Source: QHCA01 sp003244095 (GTDB taxonomy: Bacteria; Actinomycetota; Actinomycetes; Mycobacteriales; QHCA01). Taken from it: a stretch of DNA of 34,027 nucleotides. The position numbers and the translations under genes are program-made. Under the pieces are notes generated by a model. It was not told the DNA's origin and ran no database searches. It was given only the letters and a program-made list of their open reading frames with translations. Positions 1 to 8,734 of the stretch are shown piece after piece. How positions within the stretch are numbered: position 1 is the first letter of the stretch; each line of letters starts with the position of its first letter. The stretch lies in the NCBI GenBank assembly GCA_038329965.1, contig JBBQNN010000044.1, positions 1-34,027 of the forward strand, given 5' to 3'.

Positions 1-180
1 ACGTTGGCGTAGCTCATCCTGCAGGGCCGTACGCGCCGCCGTCATCGACGGCGCCCACCTTGCGACGCGACGCGTCACGCCGTCGAGGTCGCGGACCCGG
101 CAGCGGGCCACCCACTGATCGCCTTCTCGGGTGAGCTTGACTGAGCCGTGGTGCCCGAGCGGCAGCGGGGGACGGGCCAC
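1..180 (-). CDS. Tyrosine integrase, N-terminal fragment (runs off the left edge)
   Basis: Sixty codons are open to the window edge. The protein begins ARPPLPLG after a GTG start, a very common opening for actinobacterial phage and AICE integrases, and continues with a beta-rich stretch (GDQWVARCRVRDLDGVTRRVARW) of the kind that precedes the SAM-like core-binding domain. GTG at 180 was chosen because GAGGAGG lies 7-8 nt upstream; an in-frame TTG further upstream is less likely. The catalytic domain lies outside the window, so activity cannot be judged. Its start is about 100 bp from the 3' end of tRNA-Lys, and tRNA 3' ends are the usual attachment sites of this family, so this probably marks one end of an integrated element extending leftward. 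Confidence 0.8.
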   Translation of the reverse strand, partial: MARPPLPLGHHGSVKLTREGDQWVARCRVRDLDGVTRRVARWAPSMTAARTALQDELRQR

Positions 181-281
181 CAGTTCGACCTCCTCTGGGT
201 GAGGTATGCGTCGAGTTTCCGACAAGTTGATCTCCCCAGAGGGTAGCAGAGGGTACCGACACCCCCGCTGACCTGCGTGTT

Positions 282-357
<76 letters not shown>

Positions 358-447
358 CGACATGGGCACACGGCGTGGGACGATACCAGCAGCCGTACTG
401 CGCCTCGAACCGCGTCGGAACACGTACCATGGTCCGAGGCAACCTCC

Positions 448-474
448 GATCGGTTTATGCGTCACAAACCGATC
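448..474. promoter_or_regulatory. 27-bp inverted repeat upstream of the L,D-transpeptidase gene
   Basis: Perfect 9-bp arms GATCGGTTT and AAACCGATC are separated by 9 nt, 65-90 bp before the ldt start, in the intergenic stretch shared with tRNA-Lys. The symmetry and one-turn spacing resemble a dimeric repressor operator; no factor can be named. A second weak hairpin (CCTCGCC/GGTGAGG) follows at about 480-500. Confidence 0.4.
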
Positions 475-538
475 ACGTGCCTCGCCAACGACGGTGAGGA
501 GGGGGGAGGATGTCGCAGGCTGTCGAGGGGGATACGGG

Positions 539-1753
539 ATGGGGCTGGTTCCCAGCAAGGTGGCGGTTCGCCGCGGGTTGAGTCTGGGTGTTGCCATGGC
601 CCTCTTGGTCGGCCTGGCAGCCTGCCAGCGGGCCAGCCTTCGCAAGGCCGCTGACACCGCCAAGCCCGCTGTCAGTGCCTCCCCTGCGGTGCCGGGGCCT
701 CCCATGACGCTCGCCGTCACGCCGGTCAATGCCACTCGCGACGTTCGGCCTGCTGTGCCGGTCGTCGTCACGGCTGCCAACGGCCGGCTCACCGGCGTCA
801 AGCTGACGACCACCAAGGGCACGGCGGTTCCCGGTACGACCAATCCCGAGGGCACCCGCTGGACCTCCGCGGCCACGCTCGCCTACGGCACGGGCTACTC
901 CCTCACCGCCGAGGCCGTCGACAGCCACAACAAGGTCAAGACGACCGCCTCGGCATTCACCACGGTCACGCCGCGGCGGCTGGTCTACCCGGACATGTCG
1001 CCGCTGGCGGGGGAGACGGTGGGCGTCGGGATGCCGATCATCATCAACTGGTCGCGCGACGTTCCCGACCGGGCTGCCGCCGAGCGGCTGCTCAAGGTGA
1101 CGACCGACAAGCCGGTCGTCGGTACGTGGAGCTGGATCTCCAGCCATGAGGTGCACTACCGGCCGCAGGTCTACTGGCCGGCCTACACCCATGTCACCGT
1201 CGACATCGGCGTCGGCCGGGCCGACCTCGGAAGCGGGGTCTACGGAGAGACGGGCCGCCGGATCGCCTTCACCGTCGGCTCGTCGGTGATCAGCAAGGTG
1301 AGCAACGCGACCAAGACGCTGACGGTCTACCAGAACGGCGTGCCGATCCGGAGCATGCCGGTCAGCATGGGCCGCTCCGCCATGCCGACCTCCGCGGGCA
1401 TCAACGTGGTGCTGGTCAAGTTCGACCAGAAGTTCTTCGACTCGGCCAGCTTCGGCCTCCCGCGCGATGCGCCCGGCGGCTACTACACCAAGGTCTACTG
1501 GGACACCAAGTTCACCTTCGGCGGTGAGTACGTCCACGCCGCGCCCTGGTCGGTCTCGCAGCAGGGGCACCGCAACGTGTCACACGGCTGCATCAACGTC
1601 AGCACGTCCAACGCCAAGTGGTTCTACTACCTGAGCAAGCGCGGCGACATCGTGCAGGTGATCGGCACGGAGCGCGCGGTGCGCCGCGGGGACGGCTACA
1701 CGGACTGGAACGTGCCGTGGGCCACCTACCTCGCCGGCAGCGCCCTGCACTGA
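539..1753 (+). CDS. L,D-transpeptidase lipoprotein (YkuD domain, LdtMt2-like)
   Basis: A 404-residue secreted lipoprotein that should form 3-3 (meso-DAP to meso-DAP) peptidoglycan cross-links. Residues 1-29 form a lipoprotein signal ending in the lipobox LAAC (lipidated Cys29). Two Ig-like domains follow (about 55-255), then the YkuD catalytic domain with the motif HRNVSHGCIN, nucleophile Cys351. Layout and length match mycobacterial LdtMt2-type enzymes. ATG 539 was chosen because it places the signal peptide at the N-terminus and has GAGGGGG about 8 nt upstream; the reading frame is open further upstream but would add an unlikely leader. It stands alone and converges on the DUF3467 gene. A 12-bp palindrome (1750-1761) overlaps its stop codon but is too short to be a confident terminator. 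Confidence 0.92.
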   Translation: MGLVPSKVAVRRGLSLGVAMALLVGLAACQRASLRKAADTAKPAVSASPAVPGPPMTLAVTPVNATRDVRPAVPVVVTAANGRLTGVKLTTTKGTAVPGTTNPEGTRWTSAATLAYGTGYSLTAEAVDSHNKVKTTASAFTTVTPRRLVYPDMSPLAGETVGVGMPIIINWSRDVPDRAAAERLLKVTTDKPVVGTWSWISSHEVHYRPQVYWPAYTHVTVDIGVGRADLGSGVYGETGRRIAFTVGSSVISKVSNATKTLTVYQNGVPIRSMPVSMGRSAMPTSAGINVVLVKFDQKFFDSASFGLPRDAPGGYYTKVYWDTKFTFGGEYVHAAPWSVSQQGHRNVSHGCINVSTSNAKWFYYLSKRGDIVQVIGTERAVRRGDGYTDWNVPWATYLAGSALH

Positions 1754-1766
1754 TCGATCAGCAGGA

Positions 1767-2063
1767 TCAGCTGGGCCGGCGGATCTCGCCGAATGCCTGC
1801 TCGTAGTGGGTCATGTTCTCGTTGAGGGCCTTGAGGATCTCGAACACCTGACCGGGCGGCACCCGTACCCGGGTGACGACCCGCGCGGGCACGTGCACGA
1901 CTGGGGTGCCGTCCTCGCTCTCGCCCATCTGCGCGGGCTGCTTCACCGCGAAGTCGAACGTGAACTCGTCCTGGGTGTGCCAGACGGCCAGCAGGTTGGC
2001 GTACACGCCGGCCTCCTGCTCCTCCGGCACCGTCACGGCGACGAACTGCTGCGGCTGCGTCAT
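1767..2063 (-). CDS. DUF3467 family protein
   Basis: Small 98-residue cytosolic protein matching the DUF3467 pattern: a short variable N-terminus, a beta-rich core with YANLLAVWHTQDEFTFDF, a conserved middle with VHVPARVVTRVRVPP, and a C-terminal helix ending NENMTHYEQAFGEI. The family's function is not established. The start codon overlaps the stop of the VanX-like gene as ATGA (2060-2063), so it is the last gene of a three-gene minus-strand operon and is probably translated by coupling. An in-frame upstream extension is rejected because it would run inside the VanX-like gene. Confidence 0.8.
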   Translation of the reverse strand: MTQPQQFVAVTVPEEQEAGVYANLLAVWHTQDEFTFDFAVKQPAQMGESEDGTPVVHVPARVVTRVRVPPGQVFEILKALNENMTHYEQAFGEIRRPS

Positions 2064-2728
2064 CCGCCGACCGTACGCGAGTCGATCGCGGCGTAGTGGG
2101 CGTGGTCTGCCCCCGTGACGTGGGCCCAGTAGCGGTCCCCGTAGGACCAGTGCCACCACTCGGTCGGGTAGTTGACCAGCCCCGCGCCGCCCAGCACCCG
2201 GGCGAGCAGGTCGCGGTTGGCGCGGGCCACACCCGTCACAGATGCCGCCGCGAAATAGCAGGCGCCCTCGCTGTCCTCCGGCGTGGCGTTGACCGCCGCG
2301 CCCATGTCGAGCTCGACCCCGGCCGCGTCGCAGAGCGTGAGGTCGACGGCCGCTCCGGCCGTGTGCGGTGCCACCTCGGGCGGCGCGATGTAGCGGCTGG
2401 CCATCGTCGCCACCGTGGCCGAGGACCAGTCCGGATGCTCGCCGCGCAGCCAGTCGGAGTATCCGGTGAAGTACGCCTGCTGTAGCGCGAGCGGCCGGTA
2501 ACCCTCGACGACCAGCAGATGCAGCCCGGCCGGCAGCGCCGCCTGGGCCTGGCCCAGCCGCTCCAGCAATCCCGATCGCAGCAACGCGTACGCCTGTTCG
2601 TCATCGCTGCGGCGGGTGTCCAGCCGCACGCCCGGGCACTCGCGGACGTGGGACAGCGGCTCGCCGCAGTCCACGGTGGGTACGGCGACGACGGCCGGAT
2701 CGCTGATCAGCACGAAGTCGGCGACCAT
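2060..2728 (-). CDS. D-alanyl-D-alanine dipeptidase, VanX/DdpX-like (M15D)
   Basis: A 222-residue zinc peptidase predicted to hydrolyse D-Ala-D-Ala or related dipeptides. Visible landmarks are EGYRP with transition-state Arg78, the zinc ligands His122 and Asp129 in PHTAGAAVD, and the C-terminal TEWWHWSYG with catalytic Glu190 and ligand His193. There is no signal peptide, as in VanX. The start overlaps the AlkB stop by one base (TGATG). No vanH, vanA or vanRS genes are near, so glycopeptide resistance is not implied; housekeeping turnover of cell-wall dipeptides is more plausible. Substrate is inferred from family membership. Confidence 0.85.
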   Translation of the reverse strand: MVADFVLISDPAVVAVPTVDCGEPLSHVRECPGVRLDTRRSDDEQAYALLRSGLLERLGQAQAALPAGLHLLVVEGYRPLALQQAYFTGYSDWLRGEHPDWSSATVATMASRYIAPPEVAPHTAGAAVDLTLCDAAGVELDMGAAVNATPEDSEGACYFAAASVTGVARANRDLLARVLGGAGLVNYPTEWWHWSYGDRYWAHVTGADHAHYAAIDSRTVGG

Positions 2729-3384
2729 CAGCGCAGCCCTGACTCTCGGAGCGTGACGTTGAGCCGGCCGGTCAGCCCCAGCTCGGGTGGTCCGGTGCCG
2801 GACACGGTACGGAGGACGCCGTGGTAGGCCAGCCGCGCCGGCCCGCCGAATACGAACAGGTCACCGCTGGCCAGCTCGACGTCAGTCCACGGCCGGCCGC
2901 GGGAGTCGGGATTGCCGAACCGGAACGTGCACCGGTCGCCGACGCTGAGCGAGACCACAGGGGCCGGTGAGCGCTCGTCACGGTCGGCGTGCAGGCCCAT
3001 CCGGGCGCGCTCGTCGTAGTAGTTCACCAGCGCGACGTCGGGCTGATACACGGCCGCCTCCTCGGGGCCGCAGACGGCGTCGACGGCCCGCCGGCCGAGG
3101 TCGGCCAGCCACGCCGGCAGGGGCTTGACCGGCGAGCCGTCGCCGTCGTCCACCGTGCGCGAGTAGCGGTAGGGCTGCCAGTGCCAACCGAGGCAGACGG
3201 TCTGCACCGACATCTCACCGCCACCCCGCATCCTGGTGTGCCGCATGCCGGCCGGCGGCTCGGCCCACTCCCGCCAGGCCGCCACGAGCCGGCGCTGCTC
3301 GTCGAAGGGCAGCCATGCCGGCGCGTGCGCCGCCCCCGGGGACACCTCGGTTGGCGGCCGGTCGAACAGCGGCTGCACGTACAT
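2728..3384 (-). CDS. AlkB-family 2-oxoglutarate/Fe(II) dioxygenase
   Basis: A 218-residue protein predicted to repair alkylated bases by oxidative demethylation. The iron facial triad is visible as His132-x-Asp134 (LHADRDE) and His188 (AYHGV). The 2-oxoglutarate/substrate motif RxNxTxR is Arg207, Asn209, Thr211, Arg213 in RLNVTLR. NYYDERARMGLH is the typical nucleotide-flip region of bacterial AlkB proteins. ATG 3384 was chosen because any upstream extension reads through tRNA-His. It is the first gene of an operon with the VanX-like and DUF3467 genes, with overlapping stops and starts. No adaptive-response gene (ada, alkA) is nearby. Confidence 0.9.
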   Translation of the reverse strand: MYVQPLFDRPPTEVSPGAAHAPAWLPFDEQRRLVAAWREWAEPPAGMRHTRMRGGGEMSVQTVCLGWHWQPYRYSRTVDDGDGSPVKPLPAWLADLGRRAVDAVCGPEEAAVYQPDVALVNYYDERARMGLHADRDERSPAPVVSLSVGDRCTFRFGNPDSRGRPWTDVELASGDLFVFGGPARLAYHGVLRTVSGTGPPELGLTGRLNVTLRESGLR

Positions 3385-3395
3385 CTCCCAAAAAG

Positions 3396-3472
3396 TGGGG
3401 TGACTGACGGGACTTGAACCCGCGACATCCGGGACCACAACCCGGCGCTCTACCAACTGAGCTACAGCCACC
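3396..3472 (-). tRNA. tRNA-His (anticodon GTG)
   Basis: Cloverleaf with acceptor GTGGCTG/CAGTCAC, an encoded G-1 (3472), discriminator C at 3399 and encoded CCA (3398-3396). The anticodon loop TTGTGGT carries GTG. The extra 5' G opposite C73 is the identity feature of histidine tRNA. It lies 12 bp upstream of the AlkB start on the same strand. Confidence 0.96.
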
Positions 3473-3504
3473 ACGAGGAACGGCTCATCGTATCCGGTCG
3501 CCGG

Positions 3505-4134
3505 TCAGCCGGGATCGGCCACCGGTGCCACCGGCCCGATGGGCGTCACCGAGATGGCGGCCTCCTTGGCCTCGTCGATGGTCGGTCCGGGCAGCGGTAC
3601 GAAGACGGTGGCCCGGTAGTAGCGCAGCTCGCGGATGCTCTCCTGGATGTCGGCGAGCGCGCGGTGCGCCAGGCCCTTGGCGGGCTGGCCGAAGTAGACC
3701 CGGGGATACCACCTCCGACACAGCTCCTTGATCGAGGAGACGTCGACCATCCGGTAGTGCAGGAAGTCGTCCAATTCGCCCATGTCGCGGGCGATGAAGC
3801 CCCGGTCCGTGCCGATCGAGTTGCCGCACAGCGGGGCGCTACGCGGCTCGTCGACGTAGGCCCGCACGTAGTCCAGGACCATCCGCTGTGCCTCCGCGAC
3901 GGTCACGGTGGACGCGCGGACGGCGTCGGTGAGGCCGGACTTGTCGTGCATCCTGGCGACCACGTCCTCCATCCGGTCGAGCACCTCGTCGGGGGCGGAG
4001 ATGACCACGTCGATCCCGTCGCCGAGGACATTGAGGTCGGAATCGGTCACCAGGGCGGCGACTTCGACGAGCGCGTCACGGCTCAGGTCGAGCCCGGTCA
4101 TCTCGCAGTCGATCCATACCAGTCGGTCCGTCAC
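3505..4134 (-). CDS. orn: Oligoribonuclease (DEDDh 3'-5' exoribonuclease)
   Basis: A 209-residue enzyme that degrades 2-5 nt RNA and the c-di-GMP breakdown product pGpG. All DEDDh residues are present: Asp9 and Glu11 in WIDCEMTGLD, Asp110 in GNSIGTD, His157 and Asp162 in HRALADI. The catalytic part has normal family length; the last 30 residues are a proline/alanine-rich tail. GTG 4134 places WIDCEM at the usual position, although no strong ribosome binding site is visible. Its presence is functionally relevant to the c-di-GMP module at 6.1-9.9 kb, because pGpG removal is an Orn task, but proximity alone does not show co-regulation. Confidence 0.93.
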   Translation of the reverse strand: MTDRLVWIDCEMTGLDLSRDALVEVAALVTDSDLNVLGDGIDVVISAPDEVLDRMEDVVARMHDKSGLTDAVRASTVTVAEAQRMVLDYVRAYVDEPRSAPLCGNSIGTDRGFIARDMGELDDFLHYRMVDVSSIKELCRRWYPRVYFGQPAKGLAHRALADIQESIRELRYYRATVFVPLPGPTIDEAKEAAISVTPIGPVAPVADPG

Positions 4135-4208
4135 GTGTCTGAGGCTAGCGCGAGACGGCAATCCGTCGAGCGCAGCGAGGCGCAGGGCGAGATGACGGCT
4201 CAGCCGGG

Positions 4209-5903
4209 TCAGCCGACCGAGAGCGACACCACGTCCCACTCGCCGTAGAAGGCGTGCAGGTAGGCGCCCCGGATCTTCGAGCCACGTACGTGGATGCCGG
4301 CGTTGTAGAGCAGCGGGACGATCGGGGCCAGCCCCATGATCTGCTCGTCGAGCTTGCTCCACTCCGGCGCTTGCTGCTTCGGGTCGCGGATGGCGCTGAT
4401 CCGGTCGATCTCGGCGTTGATCGCCGGGTTGTTGAGCTGCGAGAGGTTGGTGTTGCCCTTGGCCCTGATCTGGCGCCCGTCGAACTGCGGGGGCAGCACG
4501 GTGCTGCCCGAGGGCCAGTCCGGCCCCCAGGTGCTGAACGCCAGCTCGGGCATCTTCGTGACGTCGCCGATCGTGCCGTAGTAGACGCCCGGCGGCACCG
4601 CCTGTATCTCCAGGTCGATGCCCGCCCGTTTCAGGGCCGACTGCAGGGCGACCGCCTGGGCCACGCCCATGCCGATGCTGGACGAGGCGACGGTGAGCTT
4701 GAGCGGGAGCGGGACGCCGGCCTGTTGCAGCAACCGTTTGGCCTTGTCCGGGTCGCCCTGCGGCCGGGCCTTGTAGAGGTCGTACGCGTGGTATCCGGGC
4801 AGCAGCGGTGTCATGATCGTCGTCGCGTAGTCGCCGGCCGTCCTGCCGCCACGGGCGATGCGGTAGGCCTCCCGGTTGACTGCGTAGTTGATCGCCTGCC
4901 GAACCTCGAGCTTGGGCACCTTCTTGGTGTTGATCGCCAGGTAGCTCAGGTGACCGTTCAGCCCGCGTACCGATCGGGACTTCACGGCAGCGTTGCTCAG
5001 TGCCTGGGCGATGCTCTCGGGCGCCAGCGGGGTGCCGAGCTCGATGGCGGCCTTGTCGGGTCCCGAGTCCGCGATGAGCCGCTGGTCGATCGTCGCGGTG
5101 TCCAGACCGAAACTGCACACGATGGTGTCGGGGTAGGCGCCGCGAACCGGGTCGGTCCGCCGGTCCCAGTAGACGTTGCGGCTCAGGGTGAGCGTCTTGC
5201 CGCGCTCGTACCGGTCGATCTTGTACGGGCCGGAGGAGAACACCCGGTCGTCGTACCGCACGCCGGTGTCTCTCGTACGGGGCACGGGCACGGTCGTCGG
5301 CTCGGTCGTGGCGTAGTTGAAGTCGCTGACCGCCCGCTTGAGCTGGAAGGTGATGGTGTTGCCCTGCACCACGATCGAGCTGAGGCTCTTGCCGGACTTC
5401 TTCGGCCCTTGGTAGCCGGGCGGGACGTTGGCCAACAGCAGCTGGATGTACTGAGGGCCTTCGTTGAGCTCAGGGTCGAAGGCGCGCTCGACACCGTACT
5501 TCACGTCGGCGGCCTTGATCACGGTGCCGTCTTCGTAGCGGAGTCCCGGGCGCAGGGTGAACTTCCAGGACGTGCCGCCAGCGCCTATCGTCCCGGCGTC
5601 GGTGGCCAGGTCGCCGACGACGTCGGTGCCCACCCCGCCCGGCTCGGACTTGTACGTGGTCAGCGACCGGTACAGCAGCCGGCCGAAGTCCAGGCCCTGG
5701 GCCACGTAGTTGCGGGCCGGGTCGAGGTGCTCGAAGTCGGCGTGCATCAGCACGTTGAGGGTGCCCCCAGCGACCCGTGTCTGCGCCCGAGGCGAGGTTG
5801 GGACGGCCTTGCCTTCGCCGGCGCCGCCCGGGCAACCGGTGGCGAGGAGCATCACGACCGCTGCGCCGAGGAGCGACTTGGCCAGCGGCCGACCCGGGGT
5901 CAT
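4209..5903 (-). CDS. ABC transporter substrate-binding lipoprotein, peptide/solute family 5 (DppA/OppA-like)
   Basis: A 564-residue extracytoplasmic binding protein. The signal peptide ends in the lipobox LATGC (Cys24). The family-5 signature is seen in GGTLNVLMHADFEHLDPARNY near the N-terminus, followed by WKFTLRPGLRYEDG and DVKYGVERAFDP, and a C-terminal region with the periplasmic-binding fold. ATG 5903 has AGGAGG 8 nt upstream. No permease or ATPase genes adjoin it, so it is an orphan binding protein, a common situation in actinobacteria. It is divergent from the hybrid kinase gene (209-bp shared intergenic region), so a sensing partnership is possible but speculative. Confidence 0.9.
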   Translation of the reverse strand: MTPGRPLAKSLLGAAVVMLLATGCPGGAGEGKAVPTSPRAQTRVAGGTLNVLMHADFEHLDPARNYVAQGLDFGRLLYRSLTTYKSEPGGVGTDVVGDLATDAGTIGAGGTSWKFTLRPGLRYEDGTVIKAADVKYGVERAFDPELNEGPQYIQLLLANVPPGYQGPKKSGKSLSSIVVQGNTITFQLKRAVSDFNYATTEPTTVPVPRTRDTGVRYDDRVFSSGPYKIDRYERGKTLTLSRNVYWDRRTDPVRGAYPDTIVCSFGLDTATIDQRLIADSGPDKAAIELGTPLAPESIAQALSNAAVKSRSVRGLNGHLSYLAINTKKVPKLEVRQAINYAVNREAYRIARGGRTAGDYATTIMTPLLPGYHAYDLYKARPQGDPDKAKRLLQQAGVPLPLKLTVASSSIGMGVAQAVALQSALKRAGIDLEIQAVPPGVYYGTIGDVTKMPELAFSTWGPDWPSGSTVLPPQFDGRQIRAKGNTNLSQLNNPAINAEIDRISAIRDPKQQAPEWSKLDEQIMGLAPIVPLLYNAGIHVRGSKIRGAYLHAFYGEWDVVSLSVG

Positions 5904-6112
5904 TCCGTAGAGCCTCCTGCGAACTGACGGGCGCGCACGCGCCAGGCGGGTACGACCGATGGTTCCCCACCGTGCGCAAGTGCGGAAGAGCGCGTTACCG
6001 AATCGGGATCTGGCCGCGCCCCTGGCACCGTCCGTCCAAGATAGTCATCAAGGCGCGCCGCGGCGAGTCCCTTCCTCTTCAGCGAAGCGGTCAGCCTGCC
6101 GAAACGGTGAGC

Positions 6113-8734
6113 ATGATTCATCGGCTGCTGGTCCATGGCTGGTCCGTCTTGGGCTCGGTCCTGCCCCGCGGCCGCCCGCTGCCCCTGAGCGCCTGGACGT
6201 CCCGGCACAAGGGACTGACCGTGTTGTTGTGGTTGCACGTCGGCGGCCTGTTCGTCGTGGCCCTGGCACGGGGCTATTCGCCGTTGCACGGCGTGGTCGA
6301 CGTGTCGTTCCTCGCGGCCGCCGCTGCACTCGCACCGGTGCAGCGGCTGGGCCGGCGGGTCAGGTCCTGTGTCGTCACGCTCGGCCTGTTGATGTCCTCG
6401 GCGGTGCTGGTGCACCTGACCGGCGGCCTGATCGAGAGCCACTTCCACTTCTTCGTGATGGTGGCCGTGATCACCCTTTATCAGGATTGGGTGCCTTTCC
6501 TGGTGGCGGTCGGCTTCACCGCCGTGCACCACGGCGTGATGGGCATCATCGCGCCGGCTTCGGTCTTCAACCACCCCGAGGCGGTGCGGCGACCGATCCT
6601 GTGGGGGCTGATCCACGCCGGTTACGTTCTCGCCGCGGCCGCCGCGAACCTCTACACCTGGCGGCTCGCCGAAGACGAGCGCGGCCGCACCGACGAGGCC
6701 AGGTCCGCTGAACAGGCGGTGCGCGCCGCCAGGGACGACGCGCTTGAGCTGTCCCGGCTGAAGTCGCAGTTCCTCGCCACGATGAGTCACGAGATCCGCA
6801 CCCCGATGAACGCCGTCATCGGACTGTCCGGCCTGCTGCTCAACACCCCACTGGGCGAGACGCAACAGCGGTACGCCCAGGGCGTCAAGATCGCCGGCGA
6901 CGGACTGCTCACGATCATCAACGACATCCTGGACTACTCCAAGCTCGAGGCCGGCAAGGTCGACATCGAATCTCTCGAGCTCGATCCCGGGCGGCTGATC
7001 GAGGATGTGGCCGGCCTGGTTGCCCCACCGGCACTCGCCCGTGGGCTGGAGCTGATCGCCTACTGCCACCCCGACGTGCCGGCCGGCCTGCGCGGGGACA
7101 CCAATCGGATCCGGCAGGTCCTGCTCAACCTGGTTTCCAACGCGATCAAGTTCACCAGCAGCGGTGAGGTCGTCGTGCAGGCCCAACTCGTGAGCCAGGA
7201 TGCGGCCAACGCCGTCATCCGGTTCCAGGTCTGCGACACCGGCATCGGAATCGCCCCCGAAGACAAGGGTCGGCTGTTCGAGCCGTTTGCCCAGGCCGAC
7301 GCGACGACCACCCGACGGTACGGAGGGACCGGACTCGGCCTGGCGATCAGTGTCCGGCTGGTGGCCGCCATGGGCAGCATTCTGGAACTGGTCAGTGAGC
7401 CGGGGCGGGGCAGCACGTTCTCCTTCGATCTCACGCTGGTCAAGGCACCGCTGACCGAGAGCGCTCGCATCGATGTGTCACAGTCGTCGCTGGCCGGCCT
7501 CCGAGCCCTGGTCGTCGACGACAACGAGACCAACAGGTGGATCCTGTCCGCCCAGCTACAGGGCTGGCGGATGACCGCTGACCTGGCGGAGGACGCGGCA
7601 GTCGCACTGGTGTTCATGCGGGAGGCGGCGGCGGCCGGCCGCCCGTACGCGATCGCCATCCTTGACATGCACATGCCGGGCATGGACGGCGTCGACCTCG
7701 CCCGCGCGATCACCACCGATCCTGCTCTGGCGGGCGCCCGGCTCGTCCTGCTGACCTCCGGTGGCGACGTCGATGCGCAGACTGCAGCAGAGGTCGGCCT
7801 CGCGGCACGGCTCACCAAGCCGTTGCGTCAGGCCGAGTTGCAGGATCTGCTGCTGCGCCTGACCGCCGCGGACACGGCACCGTCGGGATCGACCCCTCTC
7901 ATCCCGGCGCCCAGGCCCGCGATGGAGGCCGACAGAGGCCACGTACTGGTGGTCGAGGACAACGAGTTCAACCAGCTCGTCGCCGAAGGGCTGCTGGCCG
8001 AGCTTGGCTTCACCGTGCAGATCGTCGGCAACGGGCTGCAGGCCGTGGCAGCCATCGAGGCCGCGCCGGCGGCGTACTGCGCTGTCCTGATGGACTGCCA
8101 CATGCCGGAGATGGACGGCTTCCAGGCCACCGAGGAGATCCGCCGGCGGGAGGGTGGCAGGCGACACACTCCGATCATTGCCATGACCGCCTCGGCTCTC
8201 GCGGAGGACCGCGACATGTGCATGACCGCGGGGATGGATGACTTCGTCGCCAAGCCGATCGACCCGAACGCACTCGACGAGGCGCTGGGGCGCTGGTCCA
8301 TCAGGCGTCCTCGAAGCGCGTCCCCGGACGCGGCCCCCGTGATCGGCAGTCGCGCGGCCCCGGAGGCCGCCGTGCTCGACGCGAACCGCTTGCAGATCCT
8401 GCGCAGCCGAGGCCCGGCCGATGGTCTCGGCCTGCTGGGCAAGCTCGGGCAGGTCTTCCTGGCGTCCGTGCCCGCCCAACTGAGGGCGGTGGAGCAGGCC
8501 GTGTCGAACGGCGATGCGGGTGCCTTGCGCCAGGCTGCCCACCAGCTGAAGGGGGCGGCGGCGAACCTCGGTGCCGACTCCGTCGCCAGACTGTGCGCCG
8601 AGCTCGAATCAATGGGCCGCGCCGGCAATGCCGGGAACGCCCACATCGTCGACCAACTCACCGAAGAACTGGCGCGCGCGACCGCCGCGCTCGCCGAACT
8701 GGTGTCGCCCGCGGCAGCGGCAACGGTGGATTAG
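6113..8734 (+). CDS. Membrane hybrid histidine kinase with two receivers and HPt
   Basis: An 873-residue tripartite sensor kinase. Residues 35-185 form about five or six membrane segments rich in histidines (His101, 110, 112, 139, 140, 154, 168). A short coiled linker leads to the kinase core: H-box MSHEIRTPMN with His226, N-box around NLVSNAIKFT, then DTGIGI and GGTGLGLAIS. Receiver 1 has Asp518 (LDMHMPGMDG), receiver 2 Asp661 (MDCHMPEMDG), and the C-terminal HPt has His810 in AHQLKGAAANLG. All phosphotransfer residues are intact. ATG 6113 is used; an in-frame GTG at 6107 is equally possible and the ribosome binding site is weak. The stop TAG directly abuts the ATG of the receiver-GGDEF gene, so the two form an operon and probably one phosphorelay. 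Confidence 0.92.
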   Translation: MIHRLLVHGWSVLGSVLPRGRPLPLSAWTSRHKGLTVLLWLHVGGLFVVALARGYSPLHGVVDVSFLAAAAALAPVQRLGRRVRSCVVTLGLLMSSAVLVHLTGGLIESHFHFFVMVAVITLYQDWVPFLVAVGFTAVHHGVMGIIAPASVFNHPEAVRRPILWGLIHAGYVLAAAAANLYTWRLAEDERGRTDEARSAEQAVRAARDDALELSRLKSQFLATMSHEIRTPMNAVIGLSGLLLNTPLGETQQRYAQGVKIAGDGLLTIINDILDYSKLEAGKVDIESLELDPGRLIEDVAGLVAPPALARGLELIAYCHPDVPAGLRGDTNRIRQVLLNLVSNAIKFTSSGEVVVQAQLVSQDAANAVIRFQVCDTGIGIAPEDKGRLFEPFAQADATTTRRYGGTGLGLAISVRLVAAMGSILELVSEPGRGSTFSFDLTLVKAPLTESARIDVSQSSLAGLRALVVDDNETNRWILSAQLQGWRMTADLAEDAAVALVFMREAAAAGRPYAIAILDMHMPGMDGVDLARAITTDPALAGARLVLLTSGGDVDAQTAAEVGLAARLTKPLRQAELQDLLLRLTAADTAPSGSTPLIPAPRPAMEADRGHVLVVEDNEFNQLVAEGLLAELGFTVQIVGNGLQAVAAIEAAPAAYCAVLMDCHMPEMDGFQATEEIRRREGGRRHTPIIAMTASALAEDRDMCMTAGMDDFVAKPIDPNALDEALGRWSIRRPRSASPDAAPVIGSRAAPEAAVLDANRLQILRSRGPADGLGLLGKLGQVFLASVPAQLRAVEQAVSNGDAGALRQAAHQLKGAAANLGADSVARLCAELESMGRAGNAGNAHIVDQLTEELARATAALAELVSPAAAATVD

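Noticed and set aside
362..538. N-terminal extension of the L,D-transpeptidase to 362
   Set aside because: It would bury the lipoprotein signal 59 residues inside the protein; ATG 539 has a ribosome binding site.
360..538. c-di-AMP (ydaO-type) riboswitch before the L,D-transpeptidase gene
   Set aside because: Such switches precede cell-wall genes in actinobacteria, but the conserved core sequences could not be found here.
1750..1761. Palindrome CTGATCGATCAG between ldt and DUF3467 as a terminator
   Set aside because: Only 12 bp without a loop or T-tract, and it includes the stop codon.
2060..2728. Vancomycin-resistance cassette
   Set aside because: Only a VanX-like gene is present; vanH, vanA and a VanRS pair are absent.
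3385..3474. AlkB start upstream at 3474
   Set aside because: The added residues are the translation of tRNA-His.
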